Below are positions 21,560-32,917 of a DNA stretch of 64,000 nt, piece after piece. The position numbers and the translations under genes were made by a program. The stretch covers positions 36,810,682 to 36,874,681 of the forward strand of contig NC_133104.1 of assembly GCF_022965805.1 (NCBI RefSeq). Reading direction: 5' to 3'. Numbering within the stretch: position 1 is the first letter of the stretch; every line of letters starts with the position of its first letter. Below the pieces are notes generated by a model. The model did not search any database, was not told the DNA's origin, and saw only the letters and a list, made by a program, of their open reading frames with translations. Origin of the DNA: Primulina eburnea. Lineage: Eukaryota; Streptophyta; Magnoliopsida; Lamiales; Gesneriaceae.

Positions 21560-22440
21560 TAATTGGTGTTAAGTAGGTTTATAGAACCAAATTGAACTCA
21601 GATGGTTCTATTAACAAACTTAAGGCAAGATTAGTTGTTAAAGGTTATCTCCAACAGCCAGGGGTTGATTATACAAATACTTTTGCTCCAGTGGCAAGAC
21701 ATGATACCATTAGACTTCTAGTAGCTCTAGCAGCAAAGCAAGGATGGAAAATTTATCATTTGGATGTCGAATCAGCTTTTCTCAATGGTTTATTTGAAGA
21801 AGATATATATGTAGAGCATCTTGAAGTATTTATAGTCTCCAGGGAAGAAGATAAAGTCTACAAACTCATCAAGGCACTCTATGGGTTGAAGAAGGCTCCA
21901 CGAGCCTGGTAGAGCAGGATTGATGCATACTTGTTACAAAATGGCCTAGTTAAAAGTGAAAATGAAGCCACATTGTATACACTAAAATCTGAAGATAAAG
22001 TAAAGCTAATGATTTCGTTATATGTTGATGATCTTTTGGTGACAGTAGGAGATGCAGTGGCTGTAAAAGGTTTTAAAATGAAGATGGAGCAAGAATTTGA
22101 CACGTCTAACTTAGGAGATATGAGATATTTTCTTGAAATGGAAATCAACCAATCAAATAAAGGTATTTTCATATCTCAAACAAAGTATGCATGGGAAAAA
22201 AGTTTCATATAGACAAAGCTATACCAGCAGCAACTCCTTTGGATGTAAATGAGAAGCTAGCAAAAAAAGATGGAAGTGAAAAAAAAAATGCTTCTGTTTA
22301 TAGAAGTATTGTTGGTAGTTTGCTATGTTTATCCTCAACAAGACCAGATATAATGTTTTCAGCAAGTTTGCTTTCAAGATTTATGCGACTCCAAGTAAAA
22401 TTTATTTCGAAGTGGCTAAAAGGGTCTTAAGATACATCAA
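21560..22440 (+). pseudogene. Copia reverse transcriptase (stops and frameshifts)
   Basis: The frame at 21,592-21,912 holds [21 protein letters not shown], shown in part as [12 protein letters not shown] and [24 protein letters not shown] and [12 protein letters not shown], where a TAG stop replaces the next Tyr/Trp codon. The catalytic box LYVDDLLV is in the next stretch, 21,931-22,212, followed by LGDMRYFLEMEI. Further frames hold RSIVGSLLCLSSTRPDIMF. YVDD is intact but the protein cannot be made as one chain. Confidence 0.9.
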
Positions 22441-22950
22441 AAGGACTACTGATTTTGGGGTTTGGTTTAGCAAACTTGAAAGAGGAAACCTTCAAGGTTT
22501 TTCAGATAGCAATTGGGCTGGGAGTATTGATGACTCAAAGAGCACATCAGGTTACTGTTTTCTTTTGGAAGTGGAGTTTTTTCATGGAACTCAAAAATAA
22601 AACAAGAGGTGGTGGCTCAATCCTCCGCAGAAGCTGAGTATATCTCAGCTGCAAATGCAGCAAATCAAACTGTCTGGCTTAGAAAAGTTCTAACAGATTT
22701 TGGCCACCCTCAAAAGAAAGAAACAACAACCTGTGTTGATAATAAATCAGCAATATCCATTGCAAAAAATCTTGTGCAACATGGAAGAACCAAGCATATA
22801 AATGTTAAATATCATACAATTAGAGAAGCTGAGAAGATTGGAGAAATAAAACTTGAACATATCAGTTCAGAGAATCAAGTTGCGGACATTCTCACAAAGG
22901 CACTTCCAAAGCTAAGATTCAGCAGCTACGATCAATGCTTGGAGTGTTAA
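22440..22950 (+). pseudogene. Copia RNase H
   Basis: FSDSNWAGSIDDSKSTSGYCF at 22,498-22,560 (quoted as SDSNWAGSIDDSKSTSGY) is the first copia RNase H block, with the usual catalytic Asp region. After a frameshift near 22,570-22,610 the frame 22,609-22,950 gives SSAEAEYISAANAANQTVWL, CVDNKSAISIAKN and HISSENQVADILTKALP to the natural C-terminal end. Confidence 0.9.
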
Positions 22951-22961
22951 AGAAGAATCTC

Positions 22962-23227
22962 AAGAAGGAGTGTTGATTGTTGACATCCTTCAAGGAAATC
23001 AAGCATTGATTCCTTTTTTTCTTTTTTTAATAAATTGCAAATCATTGCATAGTATTTATGGAATAATTGATCTTTGTTTTAAATTACAATATTTAGGGAT
23101 TGTTTAATGAAGTTGATTATGATTGTATCTTCTATACATATGATCTTATATGAGATGAATAAACACGAGCTAAAATTAGCTTCTTGTTTCTTTTAGCGTC
23201 TTTGTCTTTTTTCTTTCAAATTCATCA
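22962..23227 (+). repeat. Polypurine tract and 3' LTR of the copia element
   Basis: AAGAAGGAG (22,962-22,970) directly precedes TGTTGATTGTTGACATCC, fitting a plus-strand primer next to the U3 start. The LTR runs to ATTCATCA at 23,227 and matches the 5' LTR with small indels. Confidence 0.88.
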
Positions 23228-23640
23228 AAATGAATGAGGTCTCAAAAACCATGGGTCCTGGAACACTTTGACCCTCGTACCACGTCCAATTCTCTAACAT
23301 ATTCCTTTAGCCAGTAAATCTTTCCCACAAAGCAAACTTGTCCAGACATAGGATGAGTTTTTACCACCTTTGTCTTGTAGAAATAACTTGAAGGGAAATA
23401 TTTATGCTTGTTTTGCTCGTAACGACTGATTGAATGAGATAAATCACGAAATCTCTTCCTGATATCTCCAAGCTTCTAAGAGTCGATTGAGATGATCAAT
23501 TGACTCTTTGCATATCGTCTTTTGGAAACCGGAATCGTGATAAAGTCATTGTCGTCCATTACTTTGTCGTGTCGGGAAACTCATCAAGTTTGTCCTCCGA
23601 CTAAAGTTCCCTCTTTTGGCCTATAAACTCCATTTCTGAG
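23228..23640. other. Flank of the copia element; distal part of a minus-strand LINE-like pseudogene
   Basis: Minus-strand translation gives pieces in several frames (for example MDDNDFITIPVSKRRYAKS near 23,560-23,510) that read on from the DUF4283/zinc-knuckle region at 23,650-24,360. No intact gene. Confidence 0.4.
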
Positions 23641-23649
23641 CTCATTTGT

Positions 23650-24360
23650 TTCTCCTTGGATGTTGCTCGTTAATATGCCGGAAATGGAGATGAATTTAAC
23701 AAAAAAATACACGAGGCAATTGCTCCTTATCATCATTGGCTCTCACCTACGGGCCATATACATATTTCAGCGCATTAATTTCCAGATCACAGACAGGAAG
23801 TGGGAACTCTTTGAGTTGATGTCCAAACCGACGACCATCATAACAATATTCGGGTAGTTTTTCATAGCCAAGTAGGACCCCACAGGAGGGGATTGGGAAT
23901 CCAAAGTGAGTTTAGCAACCTAATGAAGAGGCTCAGCAACATCAAATTTAACTCAAATCCGTATAAAAGTTCCCAGACAACGTCCATATTCTTCCTCGTC
24001 CATTGAGCTACATTCACCAATAGTATTGCCAATGAGAAGTCCAAGCTCCGGGGATCATCCTTGAAGGAGATATATTTGATGCTCTCTCCCGTAGTGGGGA
24101 AAGATCCAACATCGCCCATATAGAATCCCTCGAACCTCCTACGGAGTAACAGCAAGCGTCGAGCGAGAAAAATTCCGTGGTTCCATAGAGAGAATCTGAT
24201 CAAGACAATGTCCCCTTCCGATGGAAATGTAAATAATATAAAGTGATTGTTGGCTAGCACCTTAATTTCATGCCATCGATCCCCCAGAGTTGGTTGATAG
24301 TGTCCTCAAAAGCTTTCTCTAGGCTTGTTGTAACCGGGTTTCTTCTAGATTAAAAGAAGA
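23650..24360 (-). pseudogene. LINE-type ORF1 / DUF4283 with CCHC zinc-knuckle, degraded
   Basis: On the minus strand, frames between 24,260 and 23,740 give VLANNHFIFTFPSEGD and SLWNHGIF, resembling the DUF4283 fold (..F.F..E.DR..V....PW.F), then MDVVWELLYGFELN-like text, and finally YEKLPEYCYDGRRFGHQLKE, which is the zf-CCHC_4 pattern yekLPdyCydCGriGHqlkeC. Second and last zinc ligands are replaced (Gly, Phe) and at least three frameshifts occur. These domains are typical of ORF1 of plant L1-type LINEs and related domesticated proteins. No reverse transcriptase is seen downstream. It is a dead fragment. Confidence 0.6.
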
Positions 24361-24369
24361 CCATTCATT

Positions 24370-25248
24370 GAGAAGCTCTTCCATAGTTATCTGCAGGATT
24401 CACAAATGCTACTATCGTATTAGACGATAGTAAATTCAGTTAAAACCGAAAAAAAAAAATAGGTGGAGCTAGACCCCACACTAACTCAAAGATGGCTCCG
24501 CTCTCAGCCGAACTTACGTCGGAGCAAGAAGCTGTATTCATCGACGGTGATGAGATTAATGAACATGTGTTGATAACACCGTTCACCATCCGCAGCTCCA
24601 ACTTGAAGTTGCATGCACATATTTTAATTTCCTTTTATTTTTATTGAGTACAACTTGCCATCATATCATTATTTTTTCAAGATATATTTTGAAAGATCGA
24701 GGATTTCAAATATTAAAATGGATATGCAGCAGTAACTGAAGGACGTTTTTCTTTTTATTATCATTTCATGCTTAAATTTTTCTTGCTTTTTTGTTTGAAT
24801 TGTATTATCAGTTTTAAAAATAATCTGAGCAATCATTTGCGTCTAATTAAATTTTAATCTCGGAACAAATAAAATATAGATAAAATTTGCTTAAAAATAA
24901 TCAAACAATACTTAGTAAATCGACTAGAATAGAATTCGAAGAGCTAAATTGTTTAATATCCGATCTTGAGATAAAATAGAAACCCAAAAGAGAGTAAATT
25001 CAAAGATTTCTTCGATCTCAGGATCAAGAATGGACAAAGGGCACAGTCCAACAACCGGCGACTCAGTAGCTCAAATACGAGCAGTAAATAACGTTGATGA
25101 ACAAATAAATACATCATCCAGTTTGTGCACAAACAATTCAAATTTATACATTATCAAGAAGTGATGTAATGCCATCACATTTTGCTCAGAGAGCACGCTC
25201 TGTATGTGCAAAATGATAAAATGATGGCAGATGAGCGAGACAAGGATC
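24370..25248. other. 3' flank of the IQD gene, no gene recognised
   Basis: At 24,491 a plus-strand frame reads MAPLSAELTSEQEAVFIDGD for about 35 codons, with no recognised domain; it may belong to the LINE-like debris. 24,600-25,000 is AT-rich. The 3' untranslated region of the minus-strand IQD gene should lie just left of 25,249. Confidence 0.45.
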
Positions 25249-25659
25249 TTATGCCGATGGTGAAAAGCTATTGACCGGTGAAGGTTTAGAATCATTTCCA
25301 TGCAATTTGGACTTATCTTTTAGAGTCTTCTGAGCAATAGGAGACCTTTTAACAGCCGTTCGATTGAGTGGCCTTGCTGGTTGCATACCATGGTCAAGTC
25401 CTATCCAAATCAGAAGTAAAAATGTAAGCTGTTTCGCAGCGATCCAAGTGATTTCAGAAACTTAGTTGTGTTGTGTCCATGATACACCATTTTGATAAAG
25501 CACAGTTCAAGACATAAAAATCAGAGATATTAGAATTTTTTTTGAAAATCAGAGAAAGTTGTGGGTTTAGATGGTAGAAGTACTTTAACAAGTGCGCCAA
25601 GTGGATGAATTAAGAACGAAATGATAGGATTTCAGATACTGAGACAATTGCAGACGCAC

Positions 25660-25731
<72 letters not shown>

Positions 25732-28700
25732 CTGACCAGAGCCAGGAAGAGACAGTCTCTTCTTTGCTTGTTTATCTGCAAGCGAGGATCTTTCTTTAGG
25801 ATTACTTAGAGATCTTGAACCATTCTTGGGTTTTGATGTAGCTTCCTCAACCAAGTCTCCAGGAACTGGTTTAGTCACTGTATCCAATAGGGCGGGTATT
25901 TCATGCGTGTCAGTTGACCTGTTGAGTGAAGAACTGCAGCCATCAGACTGTGATGGCCTTTTTTCATTTACGATGTAGTAATTTCTTGAACGGGGACCTA
26001 TTTTTCCATTTGCAATGTTTAATCCCGACATTCTCCCAGCGGAATTCGACAGATTTGTGGATACGTTATTTGCTTCATCTGGTTCATTCTCAAGAATTTT
26101 AACACCATCTTTGAGGTTAACATCTAGAATGCGGTTTTCCCATGGGCGAACAGCCATCCATCTCTCCAACCAATTCCAGCCCCAGTTGCTTTTATCTGGC
26201 TCAAAATCTGAAGTTAAAGCTTGCAGTTTTGATCCTGCCTGCCACTGCATATAGGAATTTCACTCAAGGAAATATAGGCAATTGTAAAAATTATGCAAAC
26301 AACTTTCTCCAAAGATTGCTGCATTTTACAAATTACTTAACAGTTTGTGTATTACTTGGAAAAGGTTAAATAAGTCACAACTGACAGAGAATACCACCTG
26401 GTTAGCCAAAGCATATGCCATAGCTCTTTCACGCTTGGCAGCTGCCTCCTTCCTCTTTAAAAACTTGGCATGGATTTCTTCAACAGATCCAACACTGTCA
26501 CACCATCCCTCCTGAGTTAACAGTGAACAGATCAGACACTACATAAAGCCCAAGGTAGAGCCTGTAAGCCACAAACTAGTGGACTCAAAGAACATATCAT
26601 TGAATGAACAAGAAAACAATTTTTGCCTCTGCCGGTATTCATCTAAAAAACGGGCCAATGCGCCCTTACGGCATACCCATCAAATTCGTGAGTTCAAAAT
26701 CTTCTTAAAACAATTCGGGATCGAGTTTCATACAGAGATACTTTTAAATGAATCAGAATGATAGTTTTCATTCACAACTTCAAACAAGATTTTGATCTTT
26801 TTTCACTGCAGTCAGTTCCTTAAATTTTGGAAAAACTGGATATAAACAATTTGAAATTTTGCATATGAGCAAGATTCTGAGTAAACCCAAAGATGGAATG
26901 AAGGAAGCTTACATGATATCTTATGCTAAATCCATTTAAGATTTATCTATTTCCAGCTTCTATTTGCTATTTGCATGTTAAGTAGCTTCACTAGTCTAAA
27001 TTCATATACTCAAGCACACCACAACAAATCAATACTTATCAAAGACTGCATACTTCAACATACTTCAATTTCTTTAATATGCGCCTCATGTTCACGTTGT
27101 TGTTGAAGTTTCTGTTGTGATGTTTGGTTTTCTAATGCCATGCGAACATGTCTAGCTCGGACACGAGCCTGAACTCTTACTAAAGCTTGCATACAACGGA
27201 GGGTGATAGCTGCTTGTTTTCTCACAGCATGACCCCTGACAAGAGCTTGAAGTCTCACCAATCCTTTTAAAGCACGTAAAGCGCGTCTAGCCTGATACAT
27301 AATACGGCACAGAAACAATAATAACGATGTCAACAAATAGTCAATCTTCATAGGACTAGATAAACTAAGAGTTCAAATTTACAAGGCAGGGTACATGGAT
27401 TTTGATTTCAAAACGTAGAATTATTTAGGTTAAATCTACTGAATTTTTCTGTTTTTTCCCTCCTTTTAATATTGCGATTTGTTGAATCTTTGACCAATCT
27501 TTTAGTTGAAATTAGGGTGCGTTCTCAGTTACCATTTTTTGAGCATAATTAGTTCACATTCCTTAGTTAGGTTTTCTTTCCCCTCTTTGCATATATTGTT
27601 GTTGGAATTTATTTTATCAATGGAATGAGGGTGATATCCCTATTTCCCTAAAATCTTCAGGCACCAGAGCAGGTTGTGGAAAGATAAAGTAAAAAATGGC
27701 TGCTGACTGCTGACAAGGGTTCTTAATCATCAGATGTCATCCAAAGTCATACAGGAGATGTCTACGAGGGTATCCGGGAAAGGAAAGGCGAGTCTCTCAC
27801 TGGTGATGCTGGAAAACCCGAGATTCGAGATCCCAACTTTTGTTCTTGGAAACAGAGAATAACCTAGTAAAATCATGGCTCCTCAACACCATGACAAACG
27901 AGCTTGGAGAAACTTCCTTCTTTAATGTAACTGCAGCATAAATTTAGGAAGCTGAGAAGGAAGCATACTAGCACATGGAGCATACATCTAAATTGTTCAA
28001 GATTGTGTGTTACCTCCATTATCAACAACAAGATCTCACAACGACACAAGACTTTAGTATCCTCAACTGACGGTGGCAACAATTGCACATGTTCAACGAT
28101 AAATGGAAATGCGGAGAGAAATTTGTATCATAATACGGTGGGACAAACTTGTCTACTTTTAGGAGTAACGCACAAGCAAAGTCTACATTTGAACATGGTA
28201 CTTGTAAAGGAATATGGATATTAAGACTATTCGAATAACTTAATGTCGAGATTTGAGGCCTTATATATCTCCTCTTTGACAATTAATCTACCATTAGTAT
28301 TTTAAATAATCAGTTGCATCATGGCTGAACTAAATATGTAAAATTTATTTTCATTTCGTCAAAGCAAAATTGAAACAAAAATCATCAAGCTAGTCTACAT
28401 AACTACTAGTCGTCAAGTGGCACACAACTAACCAAACCGTTAGAACTGGTTTTGACCGAATAACTCAATTTTGCCGTCTGTTTCTTTAGTTTATTGTTGT
28501 CATTTGTTTCTGTCTTTAACCAATCTTTTAGCTGAAATTCGGGAATATTTTCAGTTATATTTTCTGTAGGATAATTTTTGCCATATTCCTTCGGTCGTTT
28601 TTTTCCTCGGCATATATTTGCCGAAGTAAATAAAGCTTGATAATTAAAAATCAATTTTCAAAGCTGTCGAACCAATTTAAATACATCGCATTCTGGTCTT

Positions 28701-29819
28701 TACCAGATCTGATTTTACTTGTTAAAAGATGTCATGCTCCTATGCTGTTTGACTACTTCCTTTTACATCTTATATGACTATTCAGGTCAAAACAATGGAA
28801 GGGGGAAAACACAAAAAACAAGCAGGCAATGATTACTGATGAAAGGATTATTGACCGTCCAATCCCCATGTTCAAGGTAAAAATAATTGAGTACTTGTAT
28901 AACTCCAGTAAGGAATGCAAAATCCAGACAATAAATCGATTCGATACCAGAAATCCTCTGAAGGCTGTTTGAATCCATATGGCTGCCCATTCTTCTCTCA
29001 TGTTATGCTGATATTGCCCTGTATTTTGCATCTGAGCTGTAACAGAAGGGGAGATGATTGAAACTGATTGGATATTAATGCCCCTAGCATATTCATTCTC
29101 CATAGCCACATTTTGACTTGCTTCATCTCCAAGTATGCTGCTTTCTATCTCCACACTGTGCTTCCCTTGGTGCCTGCTTCCTGATTTCTGTTTTTATAGC
29201 CCAGAGCAAGATTATAGTAATATCTATACAATTAACTACTTAGAATATTGTAAATATTTAACTATTATTTAAAAGTCTGAAAAGTCTTAAATAGAGGTCG
29301 TGTAGTATTTTCCTACAGACAATGCTGTATTTAAACTGCTATGGCTACAGATAATGCAAGTCTTTTAAACTGCTATGTATTTAAAATCAAATATCTCGTG
29401 GGATTCAACAGATAATGCTGTATTCAATTATCCTCAATATCATATCACTTATATACAGAAAGATTGAACAAGACTCTGATTATGGGGTTGTTGGATGTAG
29501 AAGCCCAAAGACCAGGACATTCAGGTCTATAATGATAGAAAGGGTGGTATATTTTTAAAAAATAATTTCAGAAAAAAAACATCTCCATCTCTGTCCTCTC
29601 TCACGCCCCTTTAAGATTCAATAAAATATAAATTAAATAATGAATAAATTTTTTAAAAAAGAATATAGAGTGAAGGTATAACAGAGAGATTCGGCGGGTG
29701 TCAGAATTTAAAAAATAACAAAAAATGCCACCTACATTTTCTTGCCCTACTAAAGAATGTGATTTATCAGATTTTTTCAAACTTAGCAATGCTTTGATCC
29801 ACTTCTTTGAGACACCCAT
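25249..29819 (-). CDS. IQ67-domain (IQD) protein, six coding exons
   Basis: I joined minus-strand exons 29,819-29,736, 29,187-28,948, 27,291-27,064, 26,511-26,398, 26,244-25,737 and 25,400-25,249. Each has GT and AG ends, and together they give 441 codons plus TAA without a break. The protein starts [20 protein letters not shown], the IQD N-terminus. The IQ67 domain (about residues 92-158) has [16 protein letters not shown] joined to [20 protein letters not shown] (IQ motif and 1-5-10 calmodulin-binding repeats). Then come [13 protein letters not shown], the [20 protein letters not shown] block (about 240-260) and a Ser/Lys-rich tail. The phase-0 intron inside the IQ67 domain is the hallmark of the family. 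IQD proteins bind calmodulin and act as scaffolds at microtubules, plasma membrane and nucleus. Basic, with no signal peptide. Family number not assigned. Confidence 0.93.
25662..25732. repeat. (TA)n(GA)n microsatellite at the 5' end of the last IQD intron
   Basis: About 21 TA units followed by about 14 GA units. On the gene strand it reads (TC)n(TA)n and starts only five bases after the GT splice site at 25,736-25,735 (GTCAGTCTCTC). The repeat is therefore transcribed in the pre-mRNA. The frame 25,585-26,250 that runs through it ([13 protein letters not shown]) is an exon-plus-intron read-through. Confidence 0.93.
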
Positions 29820-29829
29820 TCTTCTCAAA

Positions 29830-30720
29830 CCTGCCACAAGTTAAATTAAGATTATAAAGGCAAAAGCATAGTTGTTTCTTGACAATGAAATGTCAATTAG
29901 AAGTAACACACCGAGTATGTCGATAAAATCTTGCTCAATCATAAACAAGAACCTAACTTATGTAAATGTGGAATGTAGATCACAAACTCAAAGGGGAAAA
30001 GGTAAAAACCTCTATCCATTCACCATTAAAAAAATCATAATTTAACTACTGATAATCGCCTCCAAGATTACCATAACAAAGTCATCAACCAGTGGAAGGA
30101 TAACTAATAAGCTTCAAACTATTGGCGATGAAAAAAAAAAAAAAAGCAAACTCGTCTCTAATATCTGATAAGATCAGTTCATCAGAATCAGCCCATAAAT
30201 CCAGAAATGGGATATCAAAGAAAAGATAAATTACTATCTTTGCAAACTGGAGGAACATAGAAAAACATAATACAAGCAACGTAAATTCTGAATTATGAAA
30301 CCATTACAGAAATCAGGAGCCAAACATCTAATCCATCAAGACTGACAAACGTAAACACCGCTATCGACTGATTTTCTAACCACAATCCTACCCAGAATCA
30401 GCTTGAAATTCGCAAAACAGAAAATTGAAACTTGAGTTCAGCTAACATACTAAAATGCAGCAATTTTAAACACACCAGATCTAATTCAAGAATCAAAATA
30501 AGGGTCGGATCTTTCGTAGATCACCTGTGGCCGTCAAAAAATTTGAAATTATGCTTCGGGTAGCGCTGATGGCCGAGATGAGACAGCGAGCGATGTGGGA
30601 TACTTTCGATTTTGTTCGGTTAGTCGGCACCGGGTTCGGGCCCAACTATTCGGCCCACAGCTTTACTTCCCAATTTATCCCGGTTGGTTCGAGGAGAATA
30701 AAAAGATGAAAGTGACAAAT
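29830..30720 (-). promoter_or_regulatory. Probable 5' leader with an intron and promoter of the IQD gene
   Basis: Just upstream of the IQD ATG the minus strand has a good acceptor (CTTGTGGCAG|GTTTGAG) at about 29,830, so the leader is probably spliced. A matching donor candidate is ACAG|GTGATC at 30,524, which would give a leader intron of about 0.7 kb and a first non-coding exon around 30,525-30,700. The small open frames at 29,601-29,837 and 30,527-30,709 are exon or leader by-products. This is inference from splice-site pattern. Confidence 0.45.
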
Positions 30721-31976
30721 TTTATATAATTTTAAAAAATAATGGATTAATTGTACAGATTGTATTGTGATAACAATCATACCACATCATATATCTATTA
30801 ATAATATTTTTAACATAATTGGATAAATAATTGAATTTTAATATTATAATTCTATTAGTAATATAAAAATTAGAGTAATAATATATATATATATAATCAT
30901 AATTTATTAACTTATTTATAACATTTAATTATTTTAGATTATGTTCAACGTACACTAATAAATAACGTTTTTTTCCAGATGATTGATCTCAATAATAGGT
31001 AAAGTGTGATATTGAAAATAATTTAAAATATAAATAACTTAAAACCTGGATGACAAAAATTTAAATATTGTGTGGAGATGGAAAAAGAGTTTAGAGATGT
31101 AAATAAATTCTTTTAAATATTTTGCAAAAAATTAGTTTATTTTAACAATTTCAGCTATTAAAACTCTTTCTTGACTGGTTAGATTTAACTGGACTACTAA
31201 AGAATTTTAAATGCGAAAACGGTACTGAAGTAATGATATAATCTATATTCAATGAAAACAATCAATTAACACGATAGCTAGATAAAATAAACAGCGAGTG
31301 AAATAAATACATAAATAAAAGGGACAAGATTTTAAGGATGTTAGGAGATAATAACTCATACATCACTAAAATCAAAAGTACTGATAAAATAACTAACTGG
31401 AGGGACAAGATTTTAAGGATGTTAGAAGATAATAACTCATGCATCACTAAAATAAAAAAGTATTGATAAAATAACTAACTGGAACTTGAAAGTCCTCGTG
31501 GACATTTGTTATGTTCCCTTAATAAAGTTGTGTTTTAGTAAATTTAGAAGCAATATTACACAATCCGGGTCGGACCGATCCGATTGGTTGGCTGTTGCAC
31601 AACAATCACTTCATCGCGTTTGTTGATTTCAATCTTAAAAAAAAAAAAAAAAAAAGGACGGTTAACTCGATAAAAGATTTCTTTATAAAAAAAAAACCGT
31701 CAACCCGTAGGGCGAGAATGGTCAGATAATTATAGCGTAGATCTCTAACGATCATTTGATGAACCGACCTTGGTAGTATACTTAAAATATAAGAAAAATG
31801 GACAGATTCGCCGAGTCAAACTTGTCTAACCTAACGGATCGATGAGTTTTACACATATAAACCGTAACCAAACTATCTCTCAAGATGTTTTCGATGAACC
31901 GACTCAACGGATTTGACCCCCTCTGGACCAGGTCTACACATTCATAATTAGCATCACGTCTCCCTGGATTTGTGCA
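30721..31976. other. Intergenic AT-rich DNA
   Basis: TA-rich runs at 30,880-30,895, an A-run at 31,637-31,655 and the 81-bp tandem duplication listed separately. No gene seen. The right part is the promoter region of the NHL gene at 32,150. Confidence 0.5.
31321..31483. repeat. Tandem duplication of an ~81-bp unit
   Basis: Two adjacent units start GGGACAAGATTTTAAGGATG (31,321 and 31,402) and end AACTAACTGGA, with only a few differences. Recent local duplication. Confidence 0.93.
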
Positions 31977-31977
31977 C

Positions 31978-31985
31978 TATATATA
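31978..31985 (+). promoter_or_regulatory. TATA box of the NHL gene at 32,150
   Basis: TATATATA about 170 bases upstream of the chosen ATG, with transcription expected to start near 32,010. The leader then contains a short CA-rich stretch (32,075-32,090). Confidence 0.5.
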
Positions 31986-32149
31986 CTGTCTAAATATATT
32001 CTATTAAGGAAAACTCGCCTACTCCTCTGGAAACTCCCTTTATCCCGTCAGCTCTCTGCAACTTGCGCGCGCTCACACACGCACACACTGAGCGTGTTCC
32101 GGTTTGGATCCTCCGCCGGGCCGGCAGCAGAATCTTCTGTAGATTTCAT

Positions 32150-32917
32150 ATGGCTGACCCCAGTAGACCCGTCACAGGCTATCCGGCCCCAAACCCTAAC
32201 TCCAACGGTTATGCCGCCAATCCACCCCCCTCCGGCACCGCCTACCCTTACGCCGCCCCAGCACCGCCTTCCGACCCTTATTATTACTCTAACAACCCCC
32301 AATACCCTCAGAGTTACCAGACGGACAATTACTCCGCCCGCCGCGCCACTTTCCTCCGCCGCGTCTTCGCCTTCGTCATCGCCCTCGTCGTCATTTTCGG
32401 CGCCATCACCTTCATCGTCTGGCTCGTCCTCCGCCCCGAGCTCCCCGAGTTCCGGGTTGATTCCTCCTCCGTCTCCAATCTCACTTTCTCCAACAACTCG
32501 CTCGTTTCATTCACCTCCGAGTTTCGCCTGACCGCGAGAAATCCAAACAAAAAGATGACCCTCTCGTATAATCAAATCGATGCAGGCTTCTACTACCAAT
32601 CCAATTTGCTTGCAGAGACCAATATCTCTCCGTTTTCACAGGGCACCAAAACTGACACTCCTCTGACCGCAAATTTCGCTGCTGCCAGTAGTTTTGTGGG
32701 TAGTTCTGCGGTGAATGGGATCAATTCTGAGAGGAGTAAGGGCAATATAGAGTTCAACTTCAGAATGGTGTCAAGAGTTGAGTTCGAGGCAAAGGCATGG
32801 AGGACTAGGAGAAGGTTCTTGAAGGTGTTTTGCGGGGATTTGTCGGTCGGGTTTCCGAGCAATGGAAGCTCTGGAACGTTAACCGGTGGACCGAAAAAGT
32901 GTCGCGTAGGGATTTGA
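32150..32917 (+). CDS. NDR1/HIN1-like (NHL), LEA2-domain membrane protein
   Basis: 255 residues in one exon. I start at MADPSRPVTGYPAPN rather than at the in-frame ATG at 32,063, because the family begins with a Pro/Tyr/Asn-rich cytosolic tail and the extra upstream residues look like leader. Residues 1-62: Pro-rich tail (YPYAAPAPPSDPYYYSNNPQ). Residues ~66-93: one membrane segment (FLRRVFAFVIALVVIFGAIT). Then LRPELPEFRVDSSSVSNLTF and FRLTARNPNKKMTLSYNQID, the LEA2 fold with the NPN motif, down to CRVGI. Family members sit at the plasma membrane and are linked to defence signalling and abiotic stress; NDR1 couples NLR receptors to RIN4. Exact role here unknown. The 5' half is very rich in C at third positions (GCC, CTC) compared with the flanks. 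Confidence 0.9.
   Translation: MADPSRPVTGYPAPNPNSNGYAANPPPSGTAYPYAAPAPPSDPYYYSNNPQYPQSYQTDNYSARRATFLRRVFAFVIALVVIFGAITFIVWLVLRPELPEFRVDSSSVSNLTFSNNSLVSFTSEFRLTARNPNKKMTLSYNQIDAGFYYQSNLLAETNISPFSQGTKTDTPLTANFAAASSFVGSSAVNGINSERSKGNIEFNFRMVSRVEFEAKAWRTRRRFLKVFCGDLSVGFPSNGSSGTLTGGPKKCRVGI

Larger units (their letters stand above)
19045..23227 (+). mobile_element. Ty1/copia retrotransposon with both LTRs, coding region defective
   Basis: The element has a 5' LTR (19,045-19,289), an exact tRNA-Met primer site directly after it, gag with two zinc knuckles, protease, integrase, RT, RNase H, a purine tract and a 3' LTR (22,971-23,227) in the copia order. The LTRs are clearly the same sequence with several differences, so the insertion is not very recent. 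Flanks AAATA (left) and AAATG (right) could be a decayed 5-bp target-site duplication. Frames are interrupted in gag, between RT blocks and in RNase H, and the protease-to-integrase region has an internal deletion, so the copy is non-autonomous. Confidence 0.93.

Noticed and set aside
25585..26250. 221-codon frame as a complete gene
   Set aside because: It starts in an intron at one end and runs through the TA/GA microsatellite at the other; the real exon is 25,737-26,244.
32094..32531. Ser/Pro-rich frame overlapping the NHL gene at 32,150
   Set aside because: Alternative-frame shadow of a C-rich coding sequence.
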